Shown: piece after piece, positions 49,601-59,200 of the stretch
Numbering within the stretch: position 1 is the stretch's first letter
Layout of the letters: every line of letters begins with the position of its first letter
DNA from: Rhyacichthys aspro
Lineage: Eukaryota > Chordata > Actinopteri > Gobiiformes > Rhyacichthyidae
Length of the DNA stretch: 64,000 nt
NCBI GenBank assembly: GCA_036850595.1
Contig: CM072153.1
Location: 18,556,169 to 18,620,168, forward strand
Direction: 5' to 3'
The notes under the pieces: model-generated
The model's database searches: none
Seen by the model: the letters and a program-made list of their open reading frames with translations, nothing else
What the model was told of the DNA's origin: nothing
Made by a program: the position numbers and the translations under genes

Positions 49601-51329
49601 AATTGCTTAAGTAGCAAAGCCTGGGCTGCAGATGTGCTTTTAGGCCACGTTGACCATGTTTTTGCCTGAAATATCCAAAAGGTTGTTTACACTCCTTGTT
49701 TTCTCATCAACAGACAGAGTTCCGGTTTTACTGGCTTCAGTCCAAAGTCCAGGAAACGGATGGGCTATCTGAGATTGCCAAACGAAACCCTGTGAGTGCA
49801 GCCTCTATTCTTAACACTTAGATTCATGTGTGCAGTATTTTTAGACAGGGTAATATGTAGTTTCTATTATGGTATATGCTATTTTCTTGTAGGGTTATCT
49901 AAAGCGTCTATCTTTACCGTATCTTCAAACTTTGGTGTTTGTCAAAAGCTCAATAAAACTATAGCCATCTTTAATCTAGGGCCAGCATTTTTTTCCTTTT
50001 AGTTTCTACGCAAAAACATATAGTATACTATGATTGTGTAGGCTCTGGAAAAAGTTCTGAGATTTAAAAGATATACAAAGGCAAAAAGTGCATGATTATT
50101 CATTTGAGAACAGATGTGTAGTATTTGGTACAGCTGTCTTTCAGAACATTTTATACCATGCACATGCTTTAATCTTTATTTTTCTGCAGCTTGTTGAACT
50201 AAATCAGGATTAGAATCTGGAGAGTAAACTGGTCATAAGAAAGTCATTTCTCACTTTTGACAAGAAGACAAATTGTGTTTGGATCTAACATTGTGATGAT
50301 TTGTGTTGTTTGCTCCAACAGTTCCGGTTTGTGAGCCTCCAAAGCACAGACTGTACTGTTGAATCGATTCAGAAAGCTTTGGCAGCGGAGTACAGCTTCA
50401 GTGTAAGAACTCTGTGTAATCTCTTTATTTTTTACAGTTTGTTTCGGCGCTGCTGGTGCACACATGTCACGTGTTCTTGTGTGATGGATGACAGGGTTCC
50501 TCTTTGTGTTATGCTTCTCAGATGTCCAGGACCTATGGTTATTGGTGGATAGTTAGATGTTAGTCAGATGCATTGACTCAGTTTGAGGATGTGAATCATT
50601 TACGACGTCAGCTCATTTCAAACCAAAGGCTTTGTAGAAGGACGTGTGGCAACAAAACATATGGTATCCCTCTGTGAATTCTGCAAACAGTTCTGTTTGA
50701 TCAGATGAAGATTTAGGTTAATTACTGAAAGTCAAACACCATTTTCACTCAAGGAAACTAGTATTGTCTTCCCTTAGAGCAATGTTCATTGTGTTTATTA
50801 TTCTTAATTCAATTTAGTTAGTTCACAAGAAAAAAGCTAGGTTTATTTTCACCCTAGAAAGTTTCTTTTCTAACTTCTTTTCTATTAAAATGGAACAAAA
50901 CTGTAAAAACTAAGCAATGCAATGCAATATGATAAAGAAATCAATACTATAAATTGTGTTTGTGCTTTAACCAGCTTTAATAATTATTGTATATCTGTCC
51001 GTGTCCAGGTGGATGGCCTTCTCTTTTATCACAGGCAGACCCACTACACCCCCGGCAGCACCCCTCTTGTGGGCTGGCTCCGTCCTTACATGGTCAGTGA
51101 CATTCTGGGGATAGAGGTTCCAGTTGGGCCCCTCACCAACAAACCTGAGTACGCCAGCCACCAACTACAGCAGATCCTGGAGCACAAGAAGACATCGACC
51201 GAGGTCCGGCCCGCAGACAGTAGTGGGGGCTACGAACTGGAGCACCTATCCACCCCCAGTCAGAATGGCAAGGAGGGGAAGAACTTTTTAAATCAGAAAC
51301 CAATCAGAGAGGCACAAATGGAGATCTGA
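46474..51329 (+). CDS. SNUPN: Snurportin-1, whole coding span (8 coding exons)
   Basis: This is the nuclear import adaptor for spliceosomal U snRNPs. It binds the m3G cap and recruits importin-beta. The eight exons join without frame errors to 372 residues (about 360 in human, from memory). Layout: importin-beta-binding region about 1-77 (YKSKYSVLEQSERRRRFLEL, IKRLNYVNHARRL); an acidic linker about 78-105; the cap-binding domain about 107-312. Trp119 (MLSEWLVDV) and Trp289 (PLVGWLRPYM) correspond to the two tryptophans known to stack on the cap in human. Every junction restores known vertebrate sequence. The plus-strand gene is divergent from SNX33. Confidence 0.97.
47056..47236 (+). CDS. SNUPN: SNUPN coding exon 2
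   Basis: Completes Ile53 and encodes residues 54-113, from KRLNYVNHARRLADGDWTG through the acidic linker to KLPKHYANQ. The acceptor is AAATCTCAG; the donor CCAG|GTCAGA ends in phase 0. The acidic linker is about a dozen residues longer than I recall for human. Confidence 0.95.
47422..47436 (+). promoter_or_regulatory. CTCF-like motif in a SNUPN intron
   Basis: CCAGCAGAGGGCGCA matches 14 of 15 core CTCF positions, on the plus strand. It lies in the 322-base intron between coding exons 2 and 3. Confidence 0.5.
47559..47663 (+). CDS. SNUPN: SNUPN coding exon 3
   Basis: Encodes residues 114-148 (LMLSEWLVDVPSE through LIVASK), the start of the cap-binding domain, including the cap-stacking Trp119. 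Acceptor CATTTTTAG, donor AAAG|GTAAGA; phase 0 at both ends. Confidence 0.96.
48256..48352 (+). CDS. SNUPN: SNUPN coding exon 4
   Basis: Encodes residues 149-180 (GSTAAYTKSGYCVNRF to NSAMGK) and one base of Asp181. Acceptor TTTTTCTACAG, donor AAAAG|GTGGGC. Phase 0 in, phase 1 out. Confidence 0.96.
48353..49457 (+). other. SNUPN: SNUPN intron with an embedded MITE
   Basis: This 1,105-base intron lies between coding exons 4 and 5. Apart from the 278-base inverted-repeat element at 48666-48943, nothing was recognised; the rest is AT-rich. Confidence 0.85.
48666..48943. mobile_element. MITE with TTAAAGCT terminal inverted repeats
   Basis: The left end TTAAAGCTGCAATATTCAGG is matched by the reverse complement of the right end, TTAAAGCTATAATATACAAG; over 24 bases 20 agree. 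The TTAA at each end could be a piggyBac-type target duplication, or a TA duplication could lie inside it. The element has no coding capacity. The superfamily is uncertain. Confidence 0.6.
49458..49555 (+). CDS. SNUPN: SNUPN coding exon 5
   Basis: Completes Asp181 and encodes residues 182-213 (YTILDCIYSEVDRTYYILDV, MCWRGHPVYDCP), part of the cap-binding fold. Acceptor GTGCCATAG, donor CCG|GTAAGA. Ends in phase 0. Confidence 0.96.
49714..49791 (+). CDS. SNUPN: SNUPN coding exon 6
   Basis: Encodes residues 214-239 (TEFRFYWLQSKVQETDGLSE, IAKRNP). Acceptor CTCATCAACAG, donor CCCT|GTGAGT; phase 0 at both ends. The second half of the exon is less conserved than the first. Confidence 0.95.
50322..50402 (+). 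CDS. SNUPN: SNUPN coding exon 7
   Basis: Encodes residues 240-266 (FRFVSLQSTDCTVESI through AAEYSFS). Acceptor GCTCCAACAG, donor CAGT|GTAAGA; phase 0 at both ends. Confidence 0.95.
51009..51329 (+). CDS. SNUPN: SNUPN coding exon 8 (C-terminus)
   Basis: Encodes residues 267-372, from VDGLLFYHRQTHYTPGSTPL with the cap-stacking Trp289, through HQLQQILEHKK and YELEHLSTPS, to TGA at 51327-51329. Acceptor CCGTGTCCAG. The tail after the conserved ELEHLSTP is variable and lineage-specific. Confidence 0.97.
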   Translation: MDGLLFYHRQTHYTPGSTPLVGWLRPYMVSDILGIEVPVGPLTNKPEYASHQLQQILEHKKTSTEVRPADSSGGYELEHLSTPSQNGKEGKNFLNQKPIREAQMEI

Positions 51330-51884
51330 GAGTGTGGGGCTGACTGGGTGAAAATTGCTAACCCAATGGTCTTCTTGTGCCTCTTTCAAATGTCTGTGAA
51401 TTGCTCGGCAGATCAGACCAAACTCTAGCAGCACTCGCAGCACAGATTAGTAGAGCCTTGCCATAAAAATGGAAAATTATGCTTAAAAACACCCATTTGT
51501 ACCTTTACCATATTGCCAAAACATGGTGACTCTGTGACGATCATTGTGCAGTAATCATATGTGCTACTAATTCCCATGGCAGTCTTTTATCTCAAAGAAA
51601 CATTGTCAAAGTAGATAAAACTGTCTAAGCTATTTTTGGGTGAGAAAGTGCAGTACAGTAAGTTTGTGGTTAAGTGTCTTTTTCTGCTCTGCACTATTTC
51701 CCCAAAGGTTAACAAAACAATTTTCATTCACAGAGTTGTCGTTCCCTTTGTCCTGCTACGTTTTCCATCAGATCAATACTGGCTTTGAATAATACATACT
51801 AGAGTTGACCGGTCAAAAAGCTGAGGGATAACAGACTTTTACAATTTATGTTGGATTGCTTAGAACTTTTAAAGTGTGTTACTA

Positions 51885-51890
51885 AATAAA
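51885..51890 (+). terminator. SNUPN: SNUPN polyadenylation signal (candidate)
   Basis: AATAAA lies 556 bases after the stop and is followed by TGTTTTTATG, a U/GU-rich element. This gives a 3'UTR of about 570 bases. Another AATAAA pair near 52075-52085 could be an alternative. Confidence 0.6.
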
Positions 51891-51909
51891 TGTTTTTATG
51901 CCTCGATAT

Positions 51910-54900
51910 GTTTATGCAGAGTGGCCTCTAACTTTTGGACAAAGCCAGGTTTACCTTGGCCCTTAAAGTAAGTCCAGCCACTTCTCATCAAGTTTTTTAT
52001 AGTTTTCTTCTGTGAGCTATTTTTGGCTAATGGCTAAACCTTCAAAAAAAATGCCTCTAACATGTATCCACTGAAATAAAATAAATACAGGCAGATGGCT
52101 GGTGAGTTACAGATACATTCACTTCTGTGTTGTTCTGGAGGGCCAATTTGAAACAAGATCAACAATAGAAATTTCTTTGATTGATTTGTGGCTCTACGTT
52201 CCTACTGTCACCTATGATAGTGAGATGTGGGTCATGACCGAAAGGAAAATATCTTGGATATGGTGGCTGGGCGCTCCTTTATAGAAAGTGAAGTGTATGG
52301 GGAGAAGATGGATGGAAATTTCCATACTGATCAGGAATTAAAATACCTGTTTTATTATATCTTTAATGTAAACTCCAACCTTGAACCTTGAATGTAAACT
52401 GCGAGCTAGTTCCAGTAATTGGTACAGGATGATTGATTTTGCTCATACCGGCGCTCATCAGCACAATTCATGAGCATCTCCCCCTCAGTGTCGAGGTTAT
52501 TCTGGCATTTAACTGTGAAGAGCAGGGTGGAAACTTTTTACAAGAAAAGAGAGTAAATACTTGTGAACCAGGTTTAAGAGTCCAGTCAGTAAAGTATGAA
52601 GCTGCATTGCTGGATGCATGTAGCACAAACGGGTGTTGCTTTACTACAACGGAAAAGATTTAGTTGACTTTATGTTCTTTTGTGGTATTACTTTCCGCCC
52701 CTACCACCTACACGGAACATTAGCAGGTGAAAATACACTTCACATCAACATCTTCGGTGTTGCAAATAATTCTGGGAAACGTAGGAGTTTACTGACTGAA
52801 GTAGTGAGAGGCTCCACTGAGGGAGACTTAACACAAATTGTTATTGCATGACAACTCTTAGAAAGCATAACGGGAAACTTTTGTAAAGGCTTGTCAAGTG
52901 TTGATGAGCCATGTGATGATTGGCTTAGCTGAATAATACACTATAGACCGGTTAACAAATGCATTCATTGAGGACAGCCTGCTGTCTTTCACACTGAGTC
53001 ACATCTAAAGTGAGAGGGTAAAGTCAGCGTTGTGGTTACTGCAAAAATTAGTCAGCAGCACCAATCGCTTTCCAGGAACTGAGCACCTGTCAGTTCACAT
53101 TAGGGCTTCTTCGGACTGCTCTCATTTTACTTACAGATCATTTACATCATTCAATCTAAATCATCTCTAAACCATTTCTAGAAAACTCTGTTGAACATAC
53201 TTTAAAACTGCATATCATTTGAGACATGACTCAGATAATTACAGTGAACTGGCTCTATTCATAATGGGGCTGTGTGGACATGAGAAGGTTGAGTTCATTA
53301 GGCCTTTATGAAAACCAGGTCACAAGATTTCTAGAAGCAGATTTACTTTTTCTGCAGAAAACGACAAAAGCCCAGCTCCTGGAAGGTTTAGTGGTGGTAA
53401 ATACAAACACCTATTGTCTTCAAAGGTTTAAAAGTCACCATATTTCATCATTTCTTCATAAACAGAACCAGGGCAGCACAAGACATCGCAGAAGTATTGT
53501 TATCGTGAACTGCTTTGAATATTATGGCATTTAACAGACATATATTTTTATGAATAAATACAATTAATGTAATCTCAAGAGAAAGACCTTTATTCTTCTT
53601 CTATGGTCCTCCAGACATGTGTTTCTCAAAGGGACCCATATTTTGAGAGAGTACACTGTGACACAATTTCTGGTCTGTTATTTATTTTATAGTAATTTTC
53701 GTCATTTTTAACCGACAGTTTTCCCTCTTTTGCTGATTCTTATTCTGTTTGATGCTGTTTTGTCCTTTTTAATTCTAGTTTCATTACTTTTTTATGTCCT
53801 TTTCATAATTCTTTGCATAGTCTTATTTGTTTTACTGTCTAATAATGCCCCTGACTATGATCAATCTCCAAAAGCAGATATTTTTCATTAAACACTCATT
53901 GAGTTCAAATTGTTTTGCCTCTGGACCCAGTGTTTGAGAACCACAGCTCCAGAGCACTGTGGAGGTGAATGTATCTGAAGCGCTTCTGCTTCTACTGCAC
54001 CAATTTACTCTCTTAGCCAACTTAACCCGAGTTATTTGGGTAGAGCAACCTTTGGACACTAGACTATTACACATAATATTTTACCCAGACAATTGCTTAT
54101 GAGTTAATGAAACCTTTGATGGTCTCTAGGAACTTTTAAAAATCAGACTTGGCATTGAGTGGGGGCAGGGCAGGGCTTGGGGTGTACCAATCACAATTGT
54201 CCAAATTAGATGGCGTCAGCGGCTTTGACAGGAAGCCCATTGTTTTCCACTCCCTTTCCCCCATTGTCTGTCAAAGCCTGACTTTCTCACGCCTCATTAT
54301 TTCCAGTTTGTAGTATTTTGGCTTTGGGCAGGTTTTAAAAATACCTAAAGTAATTTCATCTATTTTTACAAACCTGTGTCGGCTAATGTCTCGTGGGCAT
54401 CGCTTCTGTCTGTACTTGTGCCAATGACATGGATAATAAAACCAAGGTGAACACAGCAACATAATCATTTTGTGGAGATCTGAGTGTGTCCTGTCGGGTG
54501 TCTTCTTTTTCTTGTAATGTTGTATGATTCCTGTGTGTCGTGCTGTTCCTGCAGCGCTGCCCTGAGGGAGTATGTCGCTGTGCCAGTTTAATAACTATTT
54601 AAAACCATTAATGACAGGCTTGATGCTCACATTTTGTAGCTTTGAAAGGTTAAAAAAGGTTAAGGCTTATATTGTGAGAACATTAATGCTCCACAACTTA
54701 AGGTACAGTGCAGGAGCTTAATGAAAAACTAAATTAATCTTCATACAATGGAAATCCCTTTATTTCACAATTGAGCCTCACCTGAACAATGTGGAAATGA
54801 ATGTATCTGTAAAACAACTGCCCTTTGTCTGTGTTTTAGCATTTACTCCTTTGTTTACACGGGAGGGACGTGTACAACTGTCAGCCAATAGCGACGCACA

Positions 54901-55600
54901 AAAGAAAAGAAAATAAACAAAACTGTATGAGAGGTGATGACAGTTTATTTACAAGCTAGAATAAACCTCCATTTAACCCAGCCAGGTGTATTTACAACAC
55001 TGTTCCTTTAATGTTTACCAGCTGTCCAATTTCTACAGTAAAATGTTTCAATGTTGAGCTAGTTTTTGTGAAGCTTGCACAATAGCAACATGTTTTGTTT
55101 TTTTTACAGTTCTGCTTCAGTTTAATATATGTAACACTGCCATTTTTACCCCAAACTTGTATTATTTTACTTTTGTGCTGTGGTTCAGTCAGTGAGCTTC
55201 TCTAATCCCATAGACACAAAGAATACCTATACTCTAAAAAAAATATAACTGCGCTTTCCCTTTTTTGCAATGTTATTTCAGGATACTGGTGAACATTTTT
55301 ATTATTTTATTAATGCAAGCAAAATGCAGGGTTCACACACTGGGCTTATTTGTTTAGCCTATACTTTTATTGCTACTTGTTGATGACAGAGTATATACAG
55401 TAAATACTATTGCAGTGTTATGTACTCATTGGCCTATAGTTTTTACATGTTGTTTGCCAAACTAGAATCTAAACCAATAAAATTTAACAAAATGTTCTGA
55501 TGCATATTTAATCCCCCCCTCAGGAATTGCTCTTGGGACTTTTTTTTCCCAATTTGTGTGCCCCCATCAACAAAACTGTAGCTCCGCCTCTGTCTAATCC
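51910..55600. other. SNUPN-PTPN9 intergenic interval
   Basis: No gene was recognised in this interval. It contains a decayed Rex3-type LINE fragment at 52175-52316 and a short inverted repeat GGCTTTGACA/TGTCAAAGCC (54221-54230 and 54269-54278). The rest is AT-rich with no obvious structure. Confidence 0.65.
52175..52316 (+). mobile_element. Rex3/RTE-like LINE ORF fragment
   Basis: The plus strand reads CTCTACGTTCCTACTGTCAC and GTCATGACCGAAAGGAAAAT, then collapses to GAAGATGGATGG. This follows the reverse-transcriptase C-terminal coding stretch of Rex3-type elements (YGHELWVMTER-like) and then jumps to the GATG tail, so a large internal piece is deleted. It represents a different part of the element than the fragment at 34.4 kb. 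Confidence 0.65.
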
Positions 55601-56237
55601 CCCTCATTCGTCCAAAATGACACTCAAAATGGCGATTTTTCTCCTCTCTTTGGTTTCCTATTTTTATGAATGAAGGCGGAGGTCGTGAGCTTGTCTTTCC
55701 GTGCTTCACCACCAGGGGGAAGAGCAACCTGTAGAAATGAGATCCTCCTGCCCCTCTCTGTATCTCTCACAACATAAAGGCGACGTTCAGGGCTATAAAC
55801 CAGAGATTCATGGCATGGAGCAGGCAGCGGGCAGCGCACAGCCTTAGCCCAGTCGTGTGTGTGTGAGCTTAGGTGGCTGATCATGATCTGAGCACAGTGT
55901 AGCCTATAATCGAGCTGAAGCAAAGCCTGGCTGCTTCACTGTCCTCTTTTCCCCTTTTCCCTGACTTGTCTTTCGTCTCCTCGGTGAAATCTGACACAAC
56001 ATCCGCGAGCTTTCTTTCTCGTTTCAAGCTAATTTGGCCTCCGTTTTCAACACAGTTACCAGGAACATTGAGCTCACATTGTGGCTGTTCAAATGCTTTT
56101 AACTTTGAGCACAAGGGACAACCCCTAAAACCTTTTTTTTTTTTTTTACCCGAGGGACAGACACATCTCCTTCAGCTTCCACTTCATGAAAACGACGCGT
56201 CTCGGTAAAAGGTGATATCGGAGACGTGACTGTAACC
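55601..56237 (+). promoter_or_regulatory. PTPN9: PTPN9 promoter and 5'UTR region
   Basis: This is the GC- and CpG-richer stretch before the PTPN9 start. It contains a YY1-like AAAATGGCGA at 55626-55635 and a partial CTCF-like motif at 55709-55723 (two mismatches). Close to the start codon there is a 15-base T run (56133-56147). The exact transcription start cannot be read from the sequence. Confidence 0.45.
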
Positions 56238-56270
56238 ATGGCAGCTACTTTAACGGCGGAGGAAGAGCAG
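56238..56270 (+). CDS. PTPN9: PTPN9 coding exon 1
   Basis: Eleven codons, MAATLTAEEEQ, with a near-ideal start context (GTAACCATGG). The donor CAG|GTAGGC ends in phase 0. The EEEQ end matches the human exon boundary as I recall it. Too short to be found as an isolated open frame. Confidence 0.9.
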
Positions 56271-59200
56271 GTAGGCCCGAGCTTATTTCACACTATTTCC
56301 TTTGTCTTTTTAGCCACTAACTCCCCCCTCTCGCTCTACCTGGACGTATTTCAGCCCGTGCGTAATGGTGGGTTTGTTGCGAAATCGTCCCAAACGCAAA
56401 ACGGAAATGTTGTATCGATTTGTGGCGCATTATTGCTGCTCTCGTTGCATCACTGCCAGCTCGCTTCCTCCTCTTCACAGCGGCAGAACTGAGCTGAAGT
56501 GTTGCGAAATAGGCCACGCTTTTCAAAATGTTTTTAAATGTTTTCGGCCACTGTTGTCCATTCCTAGACGCACACCGTGACATTGAGCTGTAGGATGAAT
56601 GTGGCTGAACATTTGACTCAAAGTAGTCAGTGGAAAGTTATTCGTGTCAGGCTAACAACCTAACAAAACAGTGTGACTGCCTTTTAGTGCGAATTAAAAC
56701 CCATAATTATGATAGTGGTCATTGTGCTAATTGATATTCTTCCCTTATTCAGATCTTTTGAGCTAAGTTTACTTTAGGTGAAGGTGTTTAATGAGTCTCT
56801 ATTTGCAAACTTGTCTGTGGTAAAGACCTGTTTCATTCATTAAATTGCTGAATTGGAAATTATTTTGTTGTGATCTACATGTAATGGGTTTATATGCATC
56901 AATTATGTTCACATCATCTTTTTTTAACAATATAAACCTGAAACATTTAAAGCACTTACAAAGTACTTAAAAACAGAAAAATGCAAAGGTTTGTCTTGTT
57001 GTAGTCAAGACCACACACTCCAACACCAAGAGCAAACTGCATTGAGAGACTGAAACTGATGAAAAAATGAAGAATAATGAGGACAAAGAAACCATTTGTG
57101 ATCTTGGCTGATTCTGGTTTAAAATCCCACATCTTCTGTCTGAGACAAAATGGAGCAAAAATGAGTCTGACACAAAGTTAAGACCTGTTAAACTGGTCTG
57201 AAGACCCATCTCAAGTTTGACAACATGTATTTAGATGGGTTTTATATTTGACATCATAATCTAGAATCAGAGTTAACATGGCATTACTTAGTTAAGATAT
57301 AAACAATCATTTTGTCGAATTACTTGACAACTTAAACCCTGAATCCCAATACAATTTCACCTTAAAAAATACTCCACTCACTCTCATATTGGCCTGTTTT
57401 GTTTTAACACTGCCATCCTACTACAATCTGTCTAATTTTGAGCCAGACTCTCTCTATAGGAGCCCTTAAATTGAGCTGAATAATCAGGCAGCCAGCACAG
57501 GACTTCAGTAATGACTTTCCCCAGCTTGAATGACTCCTGTATGTTTCCCTCCTTCCCTCTGCCTCCTCTCATCATCTGGCCCGGCAGAAAGCCTTATCTG
57601 GCTACTCCATTTCCTGTGTGAGCCCGGGCCCCCACCAGGGCACCGGACGGACGCCCCTACTACATCCACAGCGGCCTTTGTGGGGGGTGTTTGTGCGGCT
57701 CTCAGGAGCATTCAGAGAGTAGTGGAACTTCATTCTGCAGGCAGCTGTTAAAAGCATTTCCACTCGACTCGGGGGAAGGGGGAGTTTATGAGTTAGAGAG
57801 TGTGCGTATATCATGTGCTTTAGAAAAAATGCGTGTTGTGTCTACTCCCAGGAAGCAGTGGGGTGAGAGAACGTGGGGAATAGGGAGAGAGTGACGTTAT
57901 TGACTTCCTGTTTTGGTATTGACTTGTGCCAAATGGGACGCAGTGGAGTGAAACGGTGCCAGCAGCCCTATATTTGTAAATAGATTAGCGTGGCATCTGT
58001 AATCAAACGGGCTCGGAAAGGCAGTGCCAAGGGAAGTCATGACTCCCCATAAAAATGATAATGATGAAGTAATCCAATAGGCTTGTCTGGAGGATCAAGG
58101 TGCTATCATGACACTGCAGTCTGCCCCCACTGCTTCCCATAAAACCTCAACTCAATGTTCCTGAGCAGAGACAATAATAGCCACCATCATTCAGTATGAC
58201 TCCCTTTGGCTGGAATGTGGATGCGGGGCACGTCAAAATGGAGACTTTAATGACCAATTCTTGGAAGAATAGATGACGGAGGAAGAGAGGTGTAGCTTCC
58301 AATGAGCGTCTATCACAGTCATTATAACCTTAAAGCACTCCTCACCCTATTGTACCAACCCTACTGAACTTTTTATCTGACGTGAGGCCGTTAACGTCTA
58401 ATACTTGGCCACTTTCCATTGAACTACTGTCAGTGACGTCTTGAATAAAATGACAACGGCTGAAAGATTGGATCTGCTTTGCGCATATTTCTGTTTTAAC
58501 TCACTAAAAAGGAAAGCTGTGTAAGTTAGTGGAATAGTTTTGCCAGTTCTTTAGCAATAGATCCTAAGCCTGAGCGGAGAATAGTACATTCATATTTATT
58601 AGAGTCACTGAGTATGGTTAACTTATGTTGTATATTGTGCAATGACTCGAGGAGAAAACAATGTAGATGAATGTGTGGTACAGTAATATAATCTGAAACA
58701 AATCTTTAAAACATTTCATAGCACATGCCACACACTTGGAAGACCCATGTTCAATTACGGCTTCAGTCATTTGCCCTAAGGACGTTCTCCTGTCTCTCAG
58801 CCCGTTTCCTGTCTATCCTATCTAATAAAGGCAAAAGGCAAAAAAACCCTAATTTAATTGATTTCCCATCATATACATTCACATTATCATTCGTGACCAT
58901 TGGGCAATACTGTGGGTCCATATATTTAGATGACTGTATTACACATAAAAACTTTCTTTTTAGATCAAGATGCTGGCCTAATAAGATGCCACTTAAGATG
59001 TTTCAATTGGAACTAGCTTTTGTAATTGTTCACCTTGATTTTACAAAGCTACATTATTCAACCAAAAACCACAGCACATTTCTGTTTGGTCAAAAAATTG
59101 CTTCAGCATCATAGAGCAGCTTTTTGCAAAATCTTTTTATCACTTGATTTGTTAGTGTTACCCACTGTTTTTATTACGACAAACTACAATAATGTCCTTG

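Noticed and set aside
54221..54278. Inverted repeat GGCTTTGACA / TGTCAAAGCC
   Set aside because: Only 10 bases with a 38-base loop; such pairs occur by chance in a window this size.
55709..55723. CTCF-like site near PTPN9
   Set aside because: Two core mismatches, including the central GGC; too weak to list alone.
56226..56492. 88-codon open frame continuing past PTPN9 exon 1
   Set aside because: Reads through the donor at 56271; only MAATLTAEEEQ is coding, confirmed by the join to exon 2.
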